Shown here: positions 7,057 through 12,926 of the stretch, in pieces
Position numbering within the stretch: position 1 is the first letter of the stretch
Layout: each line of letters begins with the position of its first letter
From: Paludibacteraceae bacterium
GTDB taxonomy: Bacteria; Bacteroidota; Bacteroidia; Bacteroidales; Paludibacteraceae
DNA length: 14,726 nt
NCBI GenBank assembly: GCA_016302585.1
Contig: JAEDNI010000042.1
Coordinates: 1 to 14,726 of the forward strand
Direction of reading: 5' to 3'
Notes under the pieces: generated by a model
Databases searched by the model: none
What the model was told of the DNA's origin: nothing
The model's input: only the letters and a program-made list of their open reading frames with translations
Translations under genes and position numbers: made by a program

Positions 7057-8079
7057 TCCGTGCTTATCTTCCGCTCTGCCGAACTGTATGTCGCGTAGTG
7101 CGTGATAGAGTTCGGAGAGTACGGGACCCGGTTCTGAACCGAAGGAGTAGGTGACTCCGCGTTCGGTATCCAGTACTCTGTCAATTGGCGATACCACGCA
7201 AGCGGTACCGCATGCTGCGGCTTCGGACATGTCTGCCAATTCCTCCAAACGTATACGTCGACGGGTCACTTTATATCCCCTTTCACGCGCCAAGGTCATC
7301 AGACTGTCATTCGTGATACTGGGCAGGATGGCGCTGGACTTCGGAGTCAGGTATTCCACCGTGCCGAATGGTTGGCTGTCTCCGGCGACTCGCCGGATCC
7401 CTATAAAATTCGCAGCACTGCACTCGTCGATATATCGATGGTATTTGGCGTCAAGGAAGATACAATCCATTCCCATCGCGTGTGCCGCTTCGGTAGCTCG
7501 GAAAGAGGCGGCATAGTTACCTCCCACTTTGAATTGTCCGGTGCCATAAGGTGCGGCTCTATCCACGTAGCGATTAACGATGAACGACGTGCAATGGAAC
7601 TTCCCCGGGTAATACGGTCCTATCGGCGAGGGGATGACGATGAACTCAAAATCTCCTCCCGGCCCGACACCCAGACGCGGCGTAGTACCGATCAGCAGCG
7701 GTCGGAAATACAACGTTGCCCCCGTGCCATACGGCGGTAAAAAATCGATATTCTTCTCCAGCGCCAGGCGGATGGCTTTTCCGAATAGCTCTTCGGGCAC
7801 CGGTGCCATGAATAATCCTTCGGCGCTCTTCGCCATGCGGCGCGCATTGTCTCGCCAACGGAAAATACGTATCTTCTCGTCTATGCCGCGGAAGGCTTTC
7901 AGTCCTTCAAACGCTTCCTGTCCATATTGCAGACAGGTGGCAGATACATGCAACTGCAGGTATTTGTCGCGTGTGGCATATGGTTCTTCCCATTTGCCGT
8001 CATGATACCCCGCCCGAACAATATACTCGGGTTCGGTATAATGAAATCCCAATTTACTCCAGTCGATATTTTGCTTCAT
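7027..8079 (-). CDS. ilvE: Branched-chain amino acid aminotransferase
   Basis: PLP enzyme (fold type IV) that interconverts Leu/Ile/Val and their 2-oxo acids using glutamate/2-oxoglutarate, the final step of branched-chain amino acid synthesis. Motifs: LQYGQEAFEGLKAFR, RPLLIGT, then the PLP-binding lysine in GQFKVGGNYAAS (Lys184 from the start used here) and IDECSAANF. I start at the ATG at 8077-8079 (MKQNIDWSKLGF), which matches Bacteroidales homologues. The frame is open to an ATG at 8118, but those 13 codons (MMNDEMSASLNDE) come from a palindromic repeat and would overlap the wbqC-like gene. The C-terminus (CEVVTPSV) also lies in a repeat. Length is then 350 aa, typical of the family. Confidence 0.95.
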   Translation of the reverse strand: MKQNIDWSKLGFHYTEPEYIVRAGYHDGKWEEPYATRDKYLQLHVSATCLQYGQEAFEGLKAFRGIDEKIRIFRWRDNARRMAKSAEGLFMAPVPEELFGKAIRLALEKNIDFLPPYGTGATLYFRPLLIGTTPRLGVGPGGDFEFIVIPSPIGPYYPGKFHCTSFIVNRYVDRAAPYGTGQFKVGGNYAASFRATEAAHAMGMDCIFLDAKYHRYIDECSAANFIGIRRVAGDSQPFGTVEYLTPKSSAILPSITNDSLMTLARERGYKVTRRRIRLEELADMSEAAACGTACVVSPIDRVLDTERGVTYSFGSEPGPVLSELYHALRDIQFGRAEDKHGWCEVVTPSV

Positions 8080-8118
8080 TTCATCATTGAGCGAAGCGCT
8101 CATTTCGTCATTCATCAA
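8076..8118. repeat. Degenerate CATT-type array with palindrome at the ilvE start
   Basis: TCATT/CATCATT-like units with 7-8 bp spacing surround a perfect palindrome (TGAGCG, AAG, CGCTCA; 8088-8102). The segment fills the gap between the wbqC-like stop (8108-8110) and the ilvE ATG. It creates three extra in-frame ATG codons upstream of the probable ilvE start. Confidence 0.6.
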
Positions 8119-8626
8119 ATAGCGTATCCAATACGCTTATTTCCGTTTGCCACGGATGTTTATCTGTCCAAATATTTCCACTCCAGTCAGTTGTGCGTCT
8201 TTCGACTTTCGACTTTTGACTTTCGACTAATGTCGGCCTTTGCTTGTTTATCAAGCTGACCAGCGTAGCATTTAGTTCATCATTCAGGTCCAATAACCAC
8301 TTGTATTCCTTCTCATAGAACGGCCGCAGATAGTCTGCGAAATAGAGGAAATACGGAGTGTGTTGGTACGCGCTGACCAGTGTGATCCAGTGCTGATGTT
8401 GCCAGCGTGTCTGGTAACTGATCTGTATGTCGCGTGTCAGTTGTTTATGTTCCACTTTCCCTACCGGTACTGTCAGTCGTACGAGTTCTCCCTTCGCATC
8501 GCGAATCAGACACCGATTACGGAAAGTCTGTTTCTCAAACGTCTCCATCTGCTCTATCGTAACCGGTTCACTCATCAGCGCCTCCATATACGACCTCGGC
8601 GGCAAATATGCAGTCGGTAGTATCAT
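8108..8626 (-). CDS. WbqC-like family protein
   Basis: A 172-residue protein of the WbqC-like family (Pfam family known from polysaccharide gene clusters), sometimes linked to sugar-nucleotide or amino-sugar modification; no reaction can be claimed from this sequence. Recognisable stretches: LPTAYLPPRSYMEALM at the N-terminus, NRCLIRDAKGELVRLTVPV, and YFLYFADYLRPFYEKEYKWLLDLND. I use the ATG at 8624-8626. A longer frame opens at 8695, but its extra residues (NNPTPTLPSREG) are encoded by a GC-rich dispersed repeat and would overlap the end of lepB. About ten residues (LVESQKSKVE) come from a 7-bp tandem array at 8200-8227. The gene follows lepB by 46 bp and precedes ilvE. Confidence 0.88.
   Translation of the reverse strand: MILPTAYLPPRSYMEALMSEPVTIEQMETFEKQTFRNRCLIRDAKGELVRLTVPVGKVEHKQLTRDIQISYQTRWQHQHWITLVSAYQHTPYFLYFADYLRPFYEKEYKWLLDLNDELNATLVSLINKQRPTLVESQKSKVERRTTDWSGNIWTDKHPWQTEISVLDTLFDE
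8200..8227. repeat. Heptamer tandem array, 4 units (TTTYGAC), in frame in the wbqC-like gene
   Basis: Four 7-bp units (TTTCGAC three times, TTTTGAC once), 28 bp in all, lie inside the coding region. On the coding strand they give the low-complexity stretch VESQKSKVER between two conserved segments. The frame is preserved. Confidence 0.85.
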
Positions 8627-8638
8627 CTGCTTCTTTTC

Positions 8639-8672
8639 TCCCTCCCTTGAGGGGAGGGTCGGGGTGGGGTTA
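8639..8672. repeat. GC-rich dispersed repeat, short form, in the lepB/wbqC gap
   Basis: A stem-loop (CCCTCCC, loop TTGAG, GGGAGGG; 8640-8658) is followed by a C/G-rich arm (GGGTCGGGGTGGGG). Read on the minus strand it matches the repeat at 13186-13218 over most of its length, and it shares end sequences with the palindromic elements in dapB. It fills nearly all of the 46-bp intergenic gap. It could act as a hairpin in the transcript, but no T-run follows. Confidence 0.7.
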
Positions 8673-10079
8673 TTATCTCTTCGCTCCTCTGCCAATCCTG
8701 TTCCAACGAATCTTATGTTTATCCTTATCGAGGCTCAGCCAGATGAAGACAGGTCGACCGACGATATGATCTTCCGGCACAAATCCCCAATAACGACTGT
8801 CGGCCGAGTTATGGCGGTTGTCACCCATCATCCAATAATAGTCCATCGCAAAGGTATATTCTTCGCCGATACGCATAGGTTGAAACTCATAGGCCTCCGC
8901 GATGCGTTTGTATAGCCAGTAGTTCTCTTCGGTAATCAGGATCTTATCGCCTTTGCGCGGGATATAAATCGGTCCATAGTTATCGCGTGTCCATTCGTTA
9001 TGTCCCAGCGGATAGACGTGTCCACCTCGTTCCTGAGGTTCGACGATCATAGCTAATACATGGTTGTTCTTCTCCAGCTCCTCCTTCATGGCCTGCGTCA
9101 AGGGGAAATGCCATGTTGTGGCGTCGATCTGAATACGGTCTGCCATACTGATACCTAATTTGTCCAGATATTTCGCGCCGAAGATATGTCCGTCCGTTTG
9201 AACGTAATAGTTGAGTTGCACACCCTCCCGGAATGGTTCAACTTTCCACTCATTACTCTCCGCTTCACTCAACTCTAAACTCTCAACTCTCATCTTCGTG
9301 AAAATCGTATTGTTGACAATTTTCAACGAATCCCCCGGCGTACCCACACAACGCTTGACATAGTTCTCGCGTCTATCTACAGGCCGCGTGACAATGTCGC
9401 CGAAGATATCTTTGCGTTGACGGATGAATGTCTCGCCATAGGCGTAACGCAATGTGTAATAGTCCGGATTTTGCATGCGGGTGCACACGGTATCGCCGGC
9501 CGGGAAGTTAAACACCACGATATCACCTTTCTTCGGGCTCGTCCAGCCTTTCAGACGCTTGTACTCCCAATGCGGCTTGTCCAGATAACTCTTACCTCCG
9601 CCAAGCCATTTTGGCATGGTGTGTTGCACGAGCGGCATAGAGAGCGGTGTCTGAGGAACACGTGCACCGTAAGCCATCTTGCTCACGTAAAGGAAATCGC
9701 CCACACGCAAAGTCTTCTCCAACGACGAAGACGGAATCTGGTAGTTCTGGAAGATATAGAGGTTGATGAAATACACCGCCACCAACGCAAAGACGATGGC
9801 ATCTACCCACGAGAGCACAGTGTACAACCAGGGTTTGGACTCTTTGTATTTTCTCCACCAGCTATAGTTGATGTACTTTGTCGTGAAGGCATCAACAATA
9901 AGTGGCAATAACACTAACCAACCCAAACTGGCCCAATCGCCCCAGGCGACCCAGATGACGAACGCGATATAGAGCGCGCTCCAGATACCTGCGCGAATCC
10001 ATCCTCCGCGGGTGGTTGCATCGATTCGTTCTTTCAACGAACCCAGAATCATTTCTTTTATTTCTTGAAAACTTTTCAT
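8673..10079 (-). CDS. lepB: Signal peptidase I
   Basis: Inner-membrane serine protease that removes signal peptides from exported proteins. At 468 residues it is the long Bacteroidales form. Two N-terminal hydrophobic regions (about 29-62 and 86-110) precede the catalytic domain. The nucleophile is Ser119 in IPSSSLEKTL (PSxS-type box B) and the general base is Lys242 in YVKRCVGTPGDS (box D). Box E is GDNRHNSADSRYWG (419-432). Residues 262-271 (KMRVESLELS), about 15 positions after box D, are encoded by a 7-bp tandem array. The start overlaps the dapB stop in an ATGA arrangement (10076-10079), so translation is probably coupled. All catalytic residues are present. Confidence 0.96.
   Translation of the reverse strand: MKSFQEIKEMILGSLKERIDATTRGGWIRAGIWSALYIAFVIWVAWGDWASLGWLVLLPLIVDAFTTKYINYSWWRKYKESKPWLYTVLSWVDAIVFALVAVYFINLYIFQNYQIPSSSLEKTLRVGDFLYVSKMAYGARVPQTPLSMPLVQHTMPKWLGGGKSYLDKPHWEYKRLKGWTSPKKGDIVVFNFPAGDTVCTRMQNPDYYTLRYAYGETFIRQRKDIFGDIVTRPVDRRENYVKRCVGTPGDSLKIVNNTIFTKMRVESLELSEAESNEWKVEPFREGVQLNYYVQTDGHIFGAKYLDKLGISMADRIQIDATTWHFPLTQAMKEELEKNNHVLAMIVEPQERGGHVYPLGHNEWTRDNYGPIYIPRKGDKILITEENYWLYKRIAEAYEFQPMRIGEEYTFAMDYYWMMGDNRHNSADSRYWGFVPEDHIVGRPVFIWLSLDKDKHKIRWNRIGRGAKR
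9268..9295. repeat. Heptamer tandem array, 4 units (CTMAACT-like), in frame in lepB
   Basis: Four 7-bp units (CTCAACT, CTAAACT, CTCAACT, CTCATCT) lie in the middle of the signal peptidase gene. They encode RVESLELSE on the coding strand, an acidic low-complexity stretch after the catalytic lysine region. The frame is preserved. Confidence 0.8.
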
Positions 10080-10915
10080 ACTAAACTTTCTGCTGCTAAT
10101 ACAGCGCCTAAGGCAAAACCGCGACGACCTTTGGCGATATGGGTGATGATAATTGTATCTTCTTCGCTATCCCATTTTACCTCGTGCGTTCCCGGCACTT
10201 CACCCTCACGAATAGATTCGATAGGAAGCCTACCCCTTTTAGTTGTTCTATGAACGTCCACTGGACCTTCAATCGAGCGGAGCTCTTCACCCTGAAGGGA
10301 AGGGAGTTCGTTCTCTATTTGTTCCGCGAGCGTCTTCGCGGTACCCGACGGCTTGTCCAGTTTGTGAATATGGTGAATCTCTTTGATAGAAGGTGTATAA
10401 CCTTCTCCCTTCTCTCCCTCTCCTTGGCGAGTGAAGGGCTCCGCCCGATTGGATGTCCGGTGGACATCCATAGAACCTCTCGGGGTGAGGTTTTTCATCT
10501 TCTGCGCCAGGAACTTGTTCATCTCAAAGAATATATTCACCCCTACGGAGAAATTGCTGCTCCAAACGAGCATCGTTTTGCCTTTCTCATCCTTCACCAC
10601 TTTGCGGCTACCTTCAATGACAAATGACCAATCACCATTCACCAATTCCTCTGGTTTCCATCCGGTAGTTCCGCATACGACGGGCACGTTTTGCGCCCAC
10701 GCGCGTAAAACATTCTCCTTGGCGGTAGCAGGAGTAGTAAACTCAATCGCTACATCTGCGCTCCGAAACTCCTCACTGTCAAAATCAGTCACCAATGAGC
10801 AATCACCATTCACCAATGTCGGGTCTATTATCCCGACTATCTCATGTCCGCGCTCCAGGGCAATGCCTTCAATCATATGCCCCATTTTACCATATCCGAT
10901 TAGTGCTATCTTCAT
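10076..10915 (-). CDS. dapB: 4-hydroxy-tetrahydrodipicolinate reductase
   Basis: NAD(P)H-dependent reductase of the diaminopimelate/lysine pathway, supplying peptidoglycan cross-link precursor. N-terminal Rossmann motif IALIGYGKMG (residues 3-12), VAIEFTTPA (55-63), VPVVCGTTGW (77-86), the substrate/catalytic segment HHIHKLDKPSGTA (181-193), IREGEVPGTHEV (235-246) and the C-terminal KGRRGFALGAVLAA (262-275). At 279 residues it exceeds my recollection of Bacteroidales homologues (about 250). The surplus is explained by four repeat-derived insertions at about residues 32-43, 89-100, 143-172 and 205-231. The third abuts the segment leading into the catalytic His/Lys motif. All core motifs survive, so the gene is probably functional. 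A good promoter lies about 55 bp upstream, and lepB follows with a 4-bp overlap. Confidence 0.95.
   Translation of the reverse strand: MKIALIGYGKMGHMIEGIALERGHEIVGIIDPTLVNGDCSLVTDFDSEEFRSADVAIEFTTPATAKENVLRAWAQNVPVVCGTTGWKPEELVNGDWSFVIEGSRKVVKDEKGKTMLVWSSNFSVGVNIFFEMNKFLAQKMKNLTPRGSMDVHRTSNRAEPFTRQGEGEKGEGYTPSIKEIHHIHKLDKPSGTAKTLAEQIENELPSLQGEELRSIEGPVDVHRTTKRGRLPIESIREGEVPGTHEVKWDSEEDTIIITHIAKGRRGFALGAVLAAESLV
10230..10306 (+). repeat. Palindromic element, copy B, in frame in dapB
   Basis: The 46-bp core at 10245-10290, read on the plus strand, matches the minus-strand core of copy A at 39 of 46 positions. The centre is an imperfect palindrome (GAACGTCC, ACT, GGACCTTC). It is followed by CCCTGAAGGGAAGGGAGT (10290-10307), which also occurs exactly at 13202-13219. 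Within dapB it encodes about residues 204-229 (SLQGEELRSIEGPVDVHRTT and onward). Confidence 0.85.
10401..10490 (-). repeat. Palindromic element, copy A, in frame in dapB, opposite orientation
   Basis: The core (10431-10476) contains the perfect palindrome GGATGTCCGGTGGACATCC (10451-10469: 8-bp arms, 3-bp loop). On the minus strand the element opens with CCTCACCCC and ends in purine-rich GGAGAGGGAG. It encodes about residues 143-171 of DapB (TPRGSMDVHRTSNRAEPFTR and onward). Copy B lies in the opposite orientation 111 bp away. Confidence 0.85.
10616..10650. repeat. Heptamer tandem array, 5 units, in frame in dapB (distal copy)
   Basis: Five 7-bp units (AATGACA, AATGACC, AATCACC, ATTCACC, AATTCCT), 35 bp in all. 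They encode ELVNGDWSFVI at about residues 90-100. The run CAATCACCATTCACCAAT is identical to that in the second dapB array at 10787-10821. Confidence 0.85.
10787..10821. repeat. Heptamer tandem array, 5 units, in frame in dapB (proximal copy)
   Basis: Five 7-bp units (AGTCACC, AATGAGC, AATCACC, ATTCACC, AATGTCG) encode TLVNGDCSLVTD at about residues 33-44. It shares an 18-bp identical run, orientation and reading frame with the array at 10616-10650, so both inserts carry LVNGD-S. Confidence 0.85.
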
Positions 10916-10970
10916 TTCCTGTTAGTCTTTTTAATGCGTGCGCGGAGTACGTGCACACAAAAATCGGCCG

Positions 10971-11002
10971 CAAAGGTACAAAAAAAATATGATATATGCA
11001 AA
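10971..11002 (-). promoter_or_regulatory. Promoter of the dapB gene train
   Basis: On the minus strand the -7 element TACCTTTG (10971-10978) is preceded by TTTG (10999-11002) with exactly 20 bp between. This matches the Bacteroidetes primary sigma consensus (TTTG, 19-21 bp, TAnnTTTG). Transcription should start near 10965, giving a leader of about 50 nt before the dapB ATG. Confidence 0.8.
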
Positions 11003-11011
11003 TGCATATAT
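10992..11011. promoter_or_regulatory. Perfect inverted repeat overlapping the dapB -33 box (possible operator)
   Basis: ATATATGCA and TGCATATAT (9-bp arms, AA spacer) are centred on the -33 TTTG of the dapB promoter, a placement suited to a repressor or activator site. A related ATATGCAAAT occurs at 11345-11354. No regulator is known; operator function is inferred from position and symmetry only. Confidence 0.4.
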
Positions 11012-11012
11012 G

Positions 11013-11039
11013 AAAAAAGAGCGCCAAAGCGCCCTTTTT
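11013..11039. terminator. Bidirectional intrinsic terminator upstream of dapB
   Basis: An A-run (11013-11018), a GC stem with one mismatch (GAGCGC, CAAA loop, GCGCCC) and a T-run (11035-11039) can pair along their full length. On the minus strand the stem is followed by TTTTTT, so it would stop leftward transcripts before they enter the dapB promoter. It also works on the plus strand. Confidence 0.7.
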
Positions 11040-11068
11040 CTGCAATTACGTCAATTTTTCTACATTAT

Positions 11069-11179
11069 TTATTGTTCAAACGGATGCGATTGTTTGTATT
11101 CGTGGAGCAAGGAATTAAATTTCCAAGCACGAACGGAGGTGTAGGTCTTGCCATAAAAAAGAGCACCTTTGCCTCCGCT
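11069..11179 (-). pseudogene. Orphan open frame without start codon (possible gene remnant)
   Basis: Between two in-frame stops (11180-11182 and 11069-11071) lies a 36-codon frame whose translation looks protein-like, with mixed composition (ALFYGKTYTSVRAWKFNSLL, then HEYKQSHPFEQ). It has no ATG near its beginning and I cannot name a family. The 11-bp tandem array lies directly upstream on the minus strand. It may be the 3' remnant of a lost gene or chance; codon composition is the only support. Confidence 0.3.
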
Positions 11180-11190
11180 TTACCATATCG

Positions 11191-11234
11191 GAACGACGGT
11201 CGAACGACGGTCAAGCGACGGTGAAGCGACAGTC
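11191..11234. repeat. 11-bp tandem array, 4 units
   Basis: Four contiguous 11-bp units: GAACGACGGTC twice, then AAGCGACGGTG and AAGCGACAGTC, 44 bp in all. The two identical units are followed by two diverged ones. It lies in the non-coding interval between the ATPase gene and dapB. The 11-bp period (about one helical turn) differs from the 7/8-bp arrays elsewhere. Confidence 0.85.
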
Positions 11235-11386
11235 AAAGCCTACGTTTAGCCCACGTCGAGCCGAAAAAAAGCCCAAATTTATGTACAATACTATATTATA
11301 TATTTATATATAATATACTTTTTTAAACCCTGCTTTTCTTTGACATATGCAAATATATGCGGTAGATTTTTGTAAAAAAATGATTC
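11235..11386. other. AT-rich intergenic stretch with a perfect 12-bp palindrome
   Basis: No gene is visible. At 11292-11317 a purely A/T inverted repeat has 12-bp arms and a 2-bp centre. Around 11341-11360 there are ATATGCAAAT-type motifs related to the palindrome in the dapB promoter. No Bacteroidetes promoter match was found on either strand by eye. Confidence 0.5.
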
Positions 11387-11418
11387 AAAAAAGGAGCAGG
11401 CTATGAAGTCTGCTCCTT
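11387..11418 (-). terminator. Intrinsic terminator after the ATPase gene and tail remnant
   Basis: On the minus strand AAGGAGCAG (11410-11418) pairs perfectly with CTGCTCCTT (11391-11399) across a 10-nt loop. A T-run follows (A-run at 11387-11392 on the plus strand). This is a good rho-independent terminator for transcripts coming from the ATPase gene about 130 bp upstream. Confidence 0.8.
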
Positions 11419-11465
11419 GAATTTTAGGTGATATCCAAATGCAATTTGGACGCAATGGACGAAGC

Positions 11466-11543
11466 TTATTTTACTTCTGCACCGGTGAGGCTATATACCT
11501 TCTCCCCGCGGAGGATGAAGATCTGACCGTCACGGAGAAAAAT
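11466..11543 (-). pseudogene. Remnant 3' end of a secreted-protein gene (C-terminal tail only)
   Basis: The frame ending at TAA (11466-11468) encodes NIFLRDGQIFILRGEKVYSL followed by TGAEVK, the same kind of C-terminal tail as the BspA-like protein at 13103-14726 (LLRDGQIFILRGEKVYNAQG). The DNA is nearly identical over about 42 bp (11499-11540 versus 13134-13175), with one mismatch over most of that span. Upstream the frame hits a stop, and the homology ends where the ATPase gene begins. It is therefore a broken fragment, not an expressed gene. Such tails occur on surface or secreted Bacteroidales proteins, possibly type IX secretion cargo. Confidence 0.75.
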
Positions 11544-11544
11544 A

Positions 11545-12864
11545 TTATGCCATTGCTATTAAACGCAAAATCCAGTCTGCTAATGGAAGAGGAATACTTA
11601 TCAAGCCTCCATTATATTGCAGATTATTCATTGATAAACGCACACGCAATGAAGGATTATATCGGCTTGTATAAGATGCGAGACTTCCTCCGCTGATACG
11701 AGTAGCCGATTTGACTTCAACTGGGATAACTTGGTCTATATGTCCTATCAGGAATTCTATTTCAGCTTGATTGCCGCTTGTCCAATAATACGGCACGCCG
11801 TCCAGTTGAGGTACTAATGCTTGCAAAACCATATTTTCCGCCATAGCTCCACGAAACTCTTTGTACTGTTCATTGCCGGATAATACCACTTCAGGAGCCA
11901 ACCGTGCTAAACGGCGCAATAATCCGCAATCCAATGCATAAACTTTAAATGCAGATAACTCGCGATAAGCGGAAAGCGGAATGCCCGGCTTACTGACATT
12001 GTACAACCGATAAATCAATCCTGCTTCTTCCAGCCAGAACAGGCCATCTTCGTATTCGCGTGCCCGTGCTCCGCTACGCACAACATTATAAAGAAACTTA
12101 CGGTTTTCTTTCGAGAGCTGAGAAGGTAATGATTGCCATAAGGCAGTTATGCGGTTTACTTCTACCGGAGTGGCATACTTGGAGAAGTCAGCCTGATAGA
12201 GATATAGGATGTCACCTAAAACGCGATCCACTTCTTGCATACCTCTGTTTTCCAACAAGGCAATAACGGCTTCCGGCATCCCTCCGCATACCATATAGCG
12301 ACGATAAGAATCCGTCAGTTTGGACATGATAATCTCAGGTAGATGGGAAAGAGAAAGATTTTGCTCGATGTAATCGAATGTAGAAGGGTCGGAAGCGCGC
12401 AAAAATTCTCTAAATGTCAGCGGATAGAGCGACATCGTTTGCACTTTTCCAACAGGAACGGTCATGCTCTTTTTTCGCACAGCTACGCCTAACAAAGAAC
12501 CGGCGGCTATAATGGCGTATTCGGGTGCATTTTCACAGAAGTATTTAAGCGAATTGAGCGCCGCTTCGGATTCCTGTATTTCATCAAAGATGAGCAAAGT
12601 GCGTTCCGGGACAATGGGTACAGGAACATAAAGAGCTAACTCACTCATTAGGCGTTTGGTATCCTTGGTTCGTGCGAATAAGTCGCGCAGCTCCGGCGTT
12701 TCGTCAAAGTTCAGTTCCGCCACGTACTCAAATTCACGTTTGCCAAACTCGCGCATTAACCATGTTTTGCCTATTTGTCGTGCTCCTTGTAGCAATAATG
12801 GCTTACGATGCGGACTTGCTTTCCATGCTTTTAATTGCTCAAATGCATCTCTTTCTATTTGCAT
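11545..12864 (-). CDS. AAA-family ATPase with C-terminal DUF4143 / PD-(D/E)xK-like domain
   Basis: A 439-residue ATPase of the archaeal-type/DUF4143 group, abundant in Bacteroidales and of unknown cellular role. Walker A is GARQIGKT (residues 27-34) and Walker B is LLIFDEIQE (90-98); AAGSLLGVAV follows, as usual in the family. The C-terminal domain has AENMVLQALVPQL, YYWTSGNQAEIEFLIG and VIPVEVKSA, a nuclease-like E...VEVK arrangement. I start at the ATG at 12862-12864 because GGAGG lies 6 bp before it and the promoter is at 12895-12926. The frame is open to an ATG at 12921, but that codon lies upstream of the predicted transcription start. The gene stands alone between two copies of a secretion-tail sequence. 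Confidence 0.92.
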   Translation of the reverse strand: MQIERDAFEQLKAWKASPHRKPLLLQGARQIGKTWLMREFGKREFEYVAELNFDETPELRDLFARTKDTKRLMSELALYVPVPIVPERTLLIFDEIQESEAALNSLKYFCENAPEYAIIAAGSLLGVAVRKKSMTVPVGKVQTMSLYPLTFREFLRASDPSTFDYIEQNLSLSHLPEIIMSKLTDSYRRYMVCGGMPEAVIALLENRGMQEVDRVLGDILYLYQADFSKYATPVEVNRITALWQSLPSQLSKENRKFLYNVVRSGARAREYEDGLFWLEEAGLIYRLYNVSKPGIPLSAYRELSAFKVYALDCGLLRRLARLAPEVVLSGNEQYKEFRGAMAENMVLQALVPQLDGVPYYWTSGNQAEIEFLIGHIDQVIPVEVKSATRISGGSLASYTSRYNPSLRVRLSMNNLQYNGGLISIPLPLADWILRLIAMA

Positions 12865-12894
12865 ATCTGACCTCCTCGATTTTAGAAAACGGTG

Positions 12895-12926
12895 CAAAGA
12901 TACTATTTTTTTTTGAGTCACACAAA
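12895..12926 (-). promoter_or_regulatory. Promoter and strong Shine-Dalgarno of the ATPase gene
   Basis: On the minus strand -7 TATCTTTG (12895-12902) and -33 TTTG (12923-12926) are 20 bp apart, a full consensus match. Transcription should begin near 12889. Downstream, GGAGG (12871-12875) precedes the ATG by 6 bp, an unusually canonical ribosome site for this phylum. The pair fixes the start at 12864. Confidence 0.82.

Noticed and set aside
8627..8695. Longer N-terminus for the wbqC-like gene (start at 8695)
   Set aside because: The extra 23 residues are encoded by a GC-rich dispersed repeat and overlap the lepB coding end; family-like sequence begins at Met24.
10934..11224. 96-codon plus-strand frame upstream of dapB
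   Set aside because: It runs through the promoter, terminator and tandem array of the minus strand, has skewed composition and shows no family resemblance.
11191..11234. CRISPR array
   Set aside because: The 11-bp units are contiguous without spacers, and no cas gene is in the window. The 7/8-bp arrays are likewise spacerless.
12865..12921. Upstream in-frame ATG of the ATPase (12921)
   Set aside because: The predicted -7 box (12895-12902) lies downstream of that codon, and a strong GGAGG fits the ATG at 12864. The extra 19 residues have no family match.
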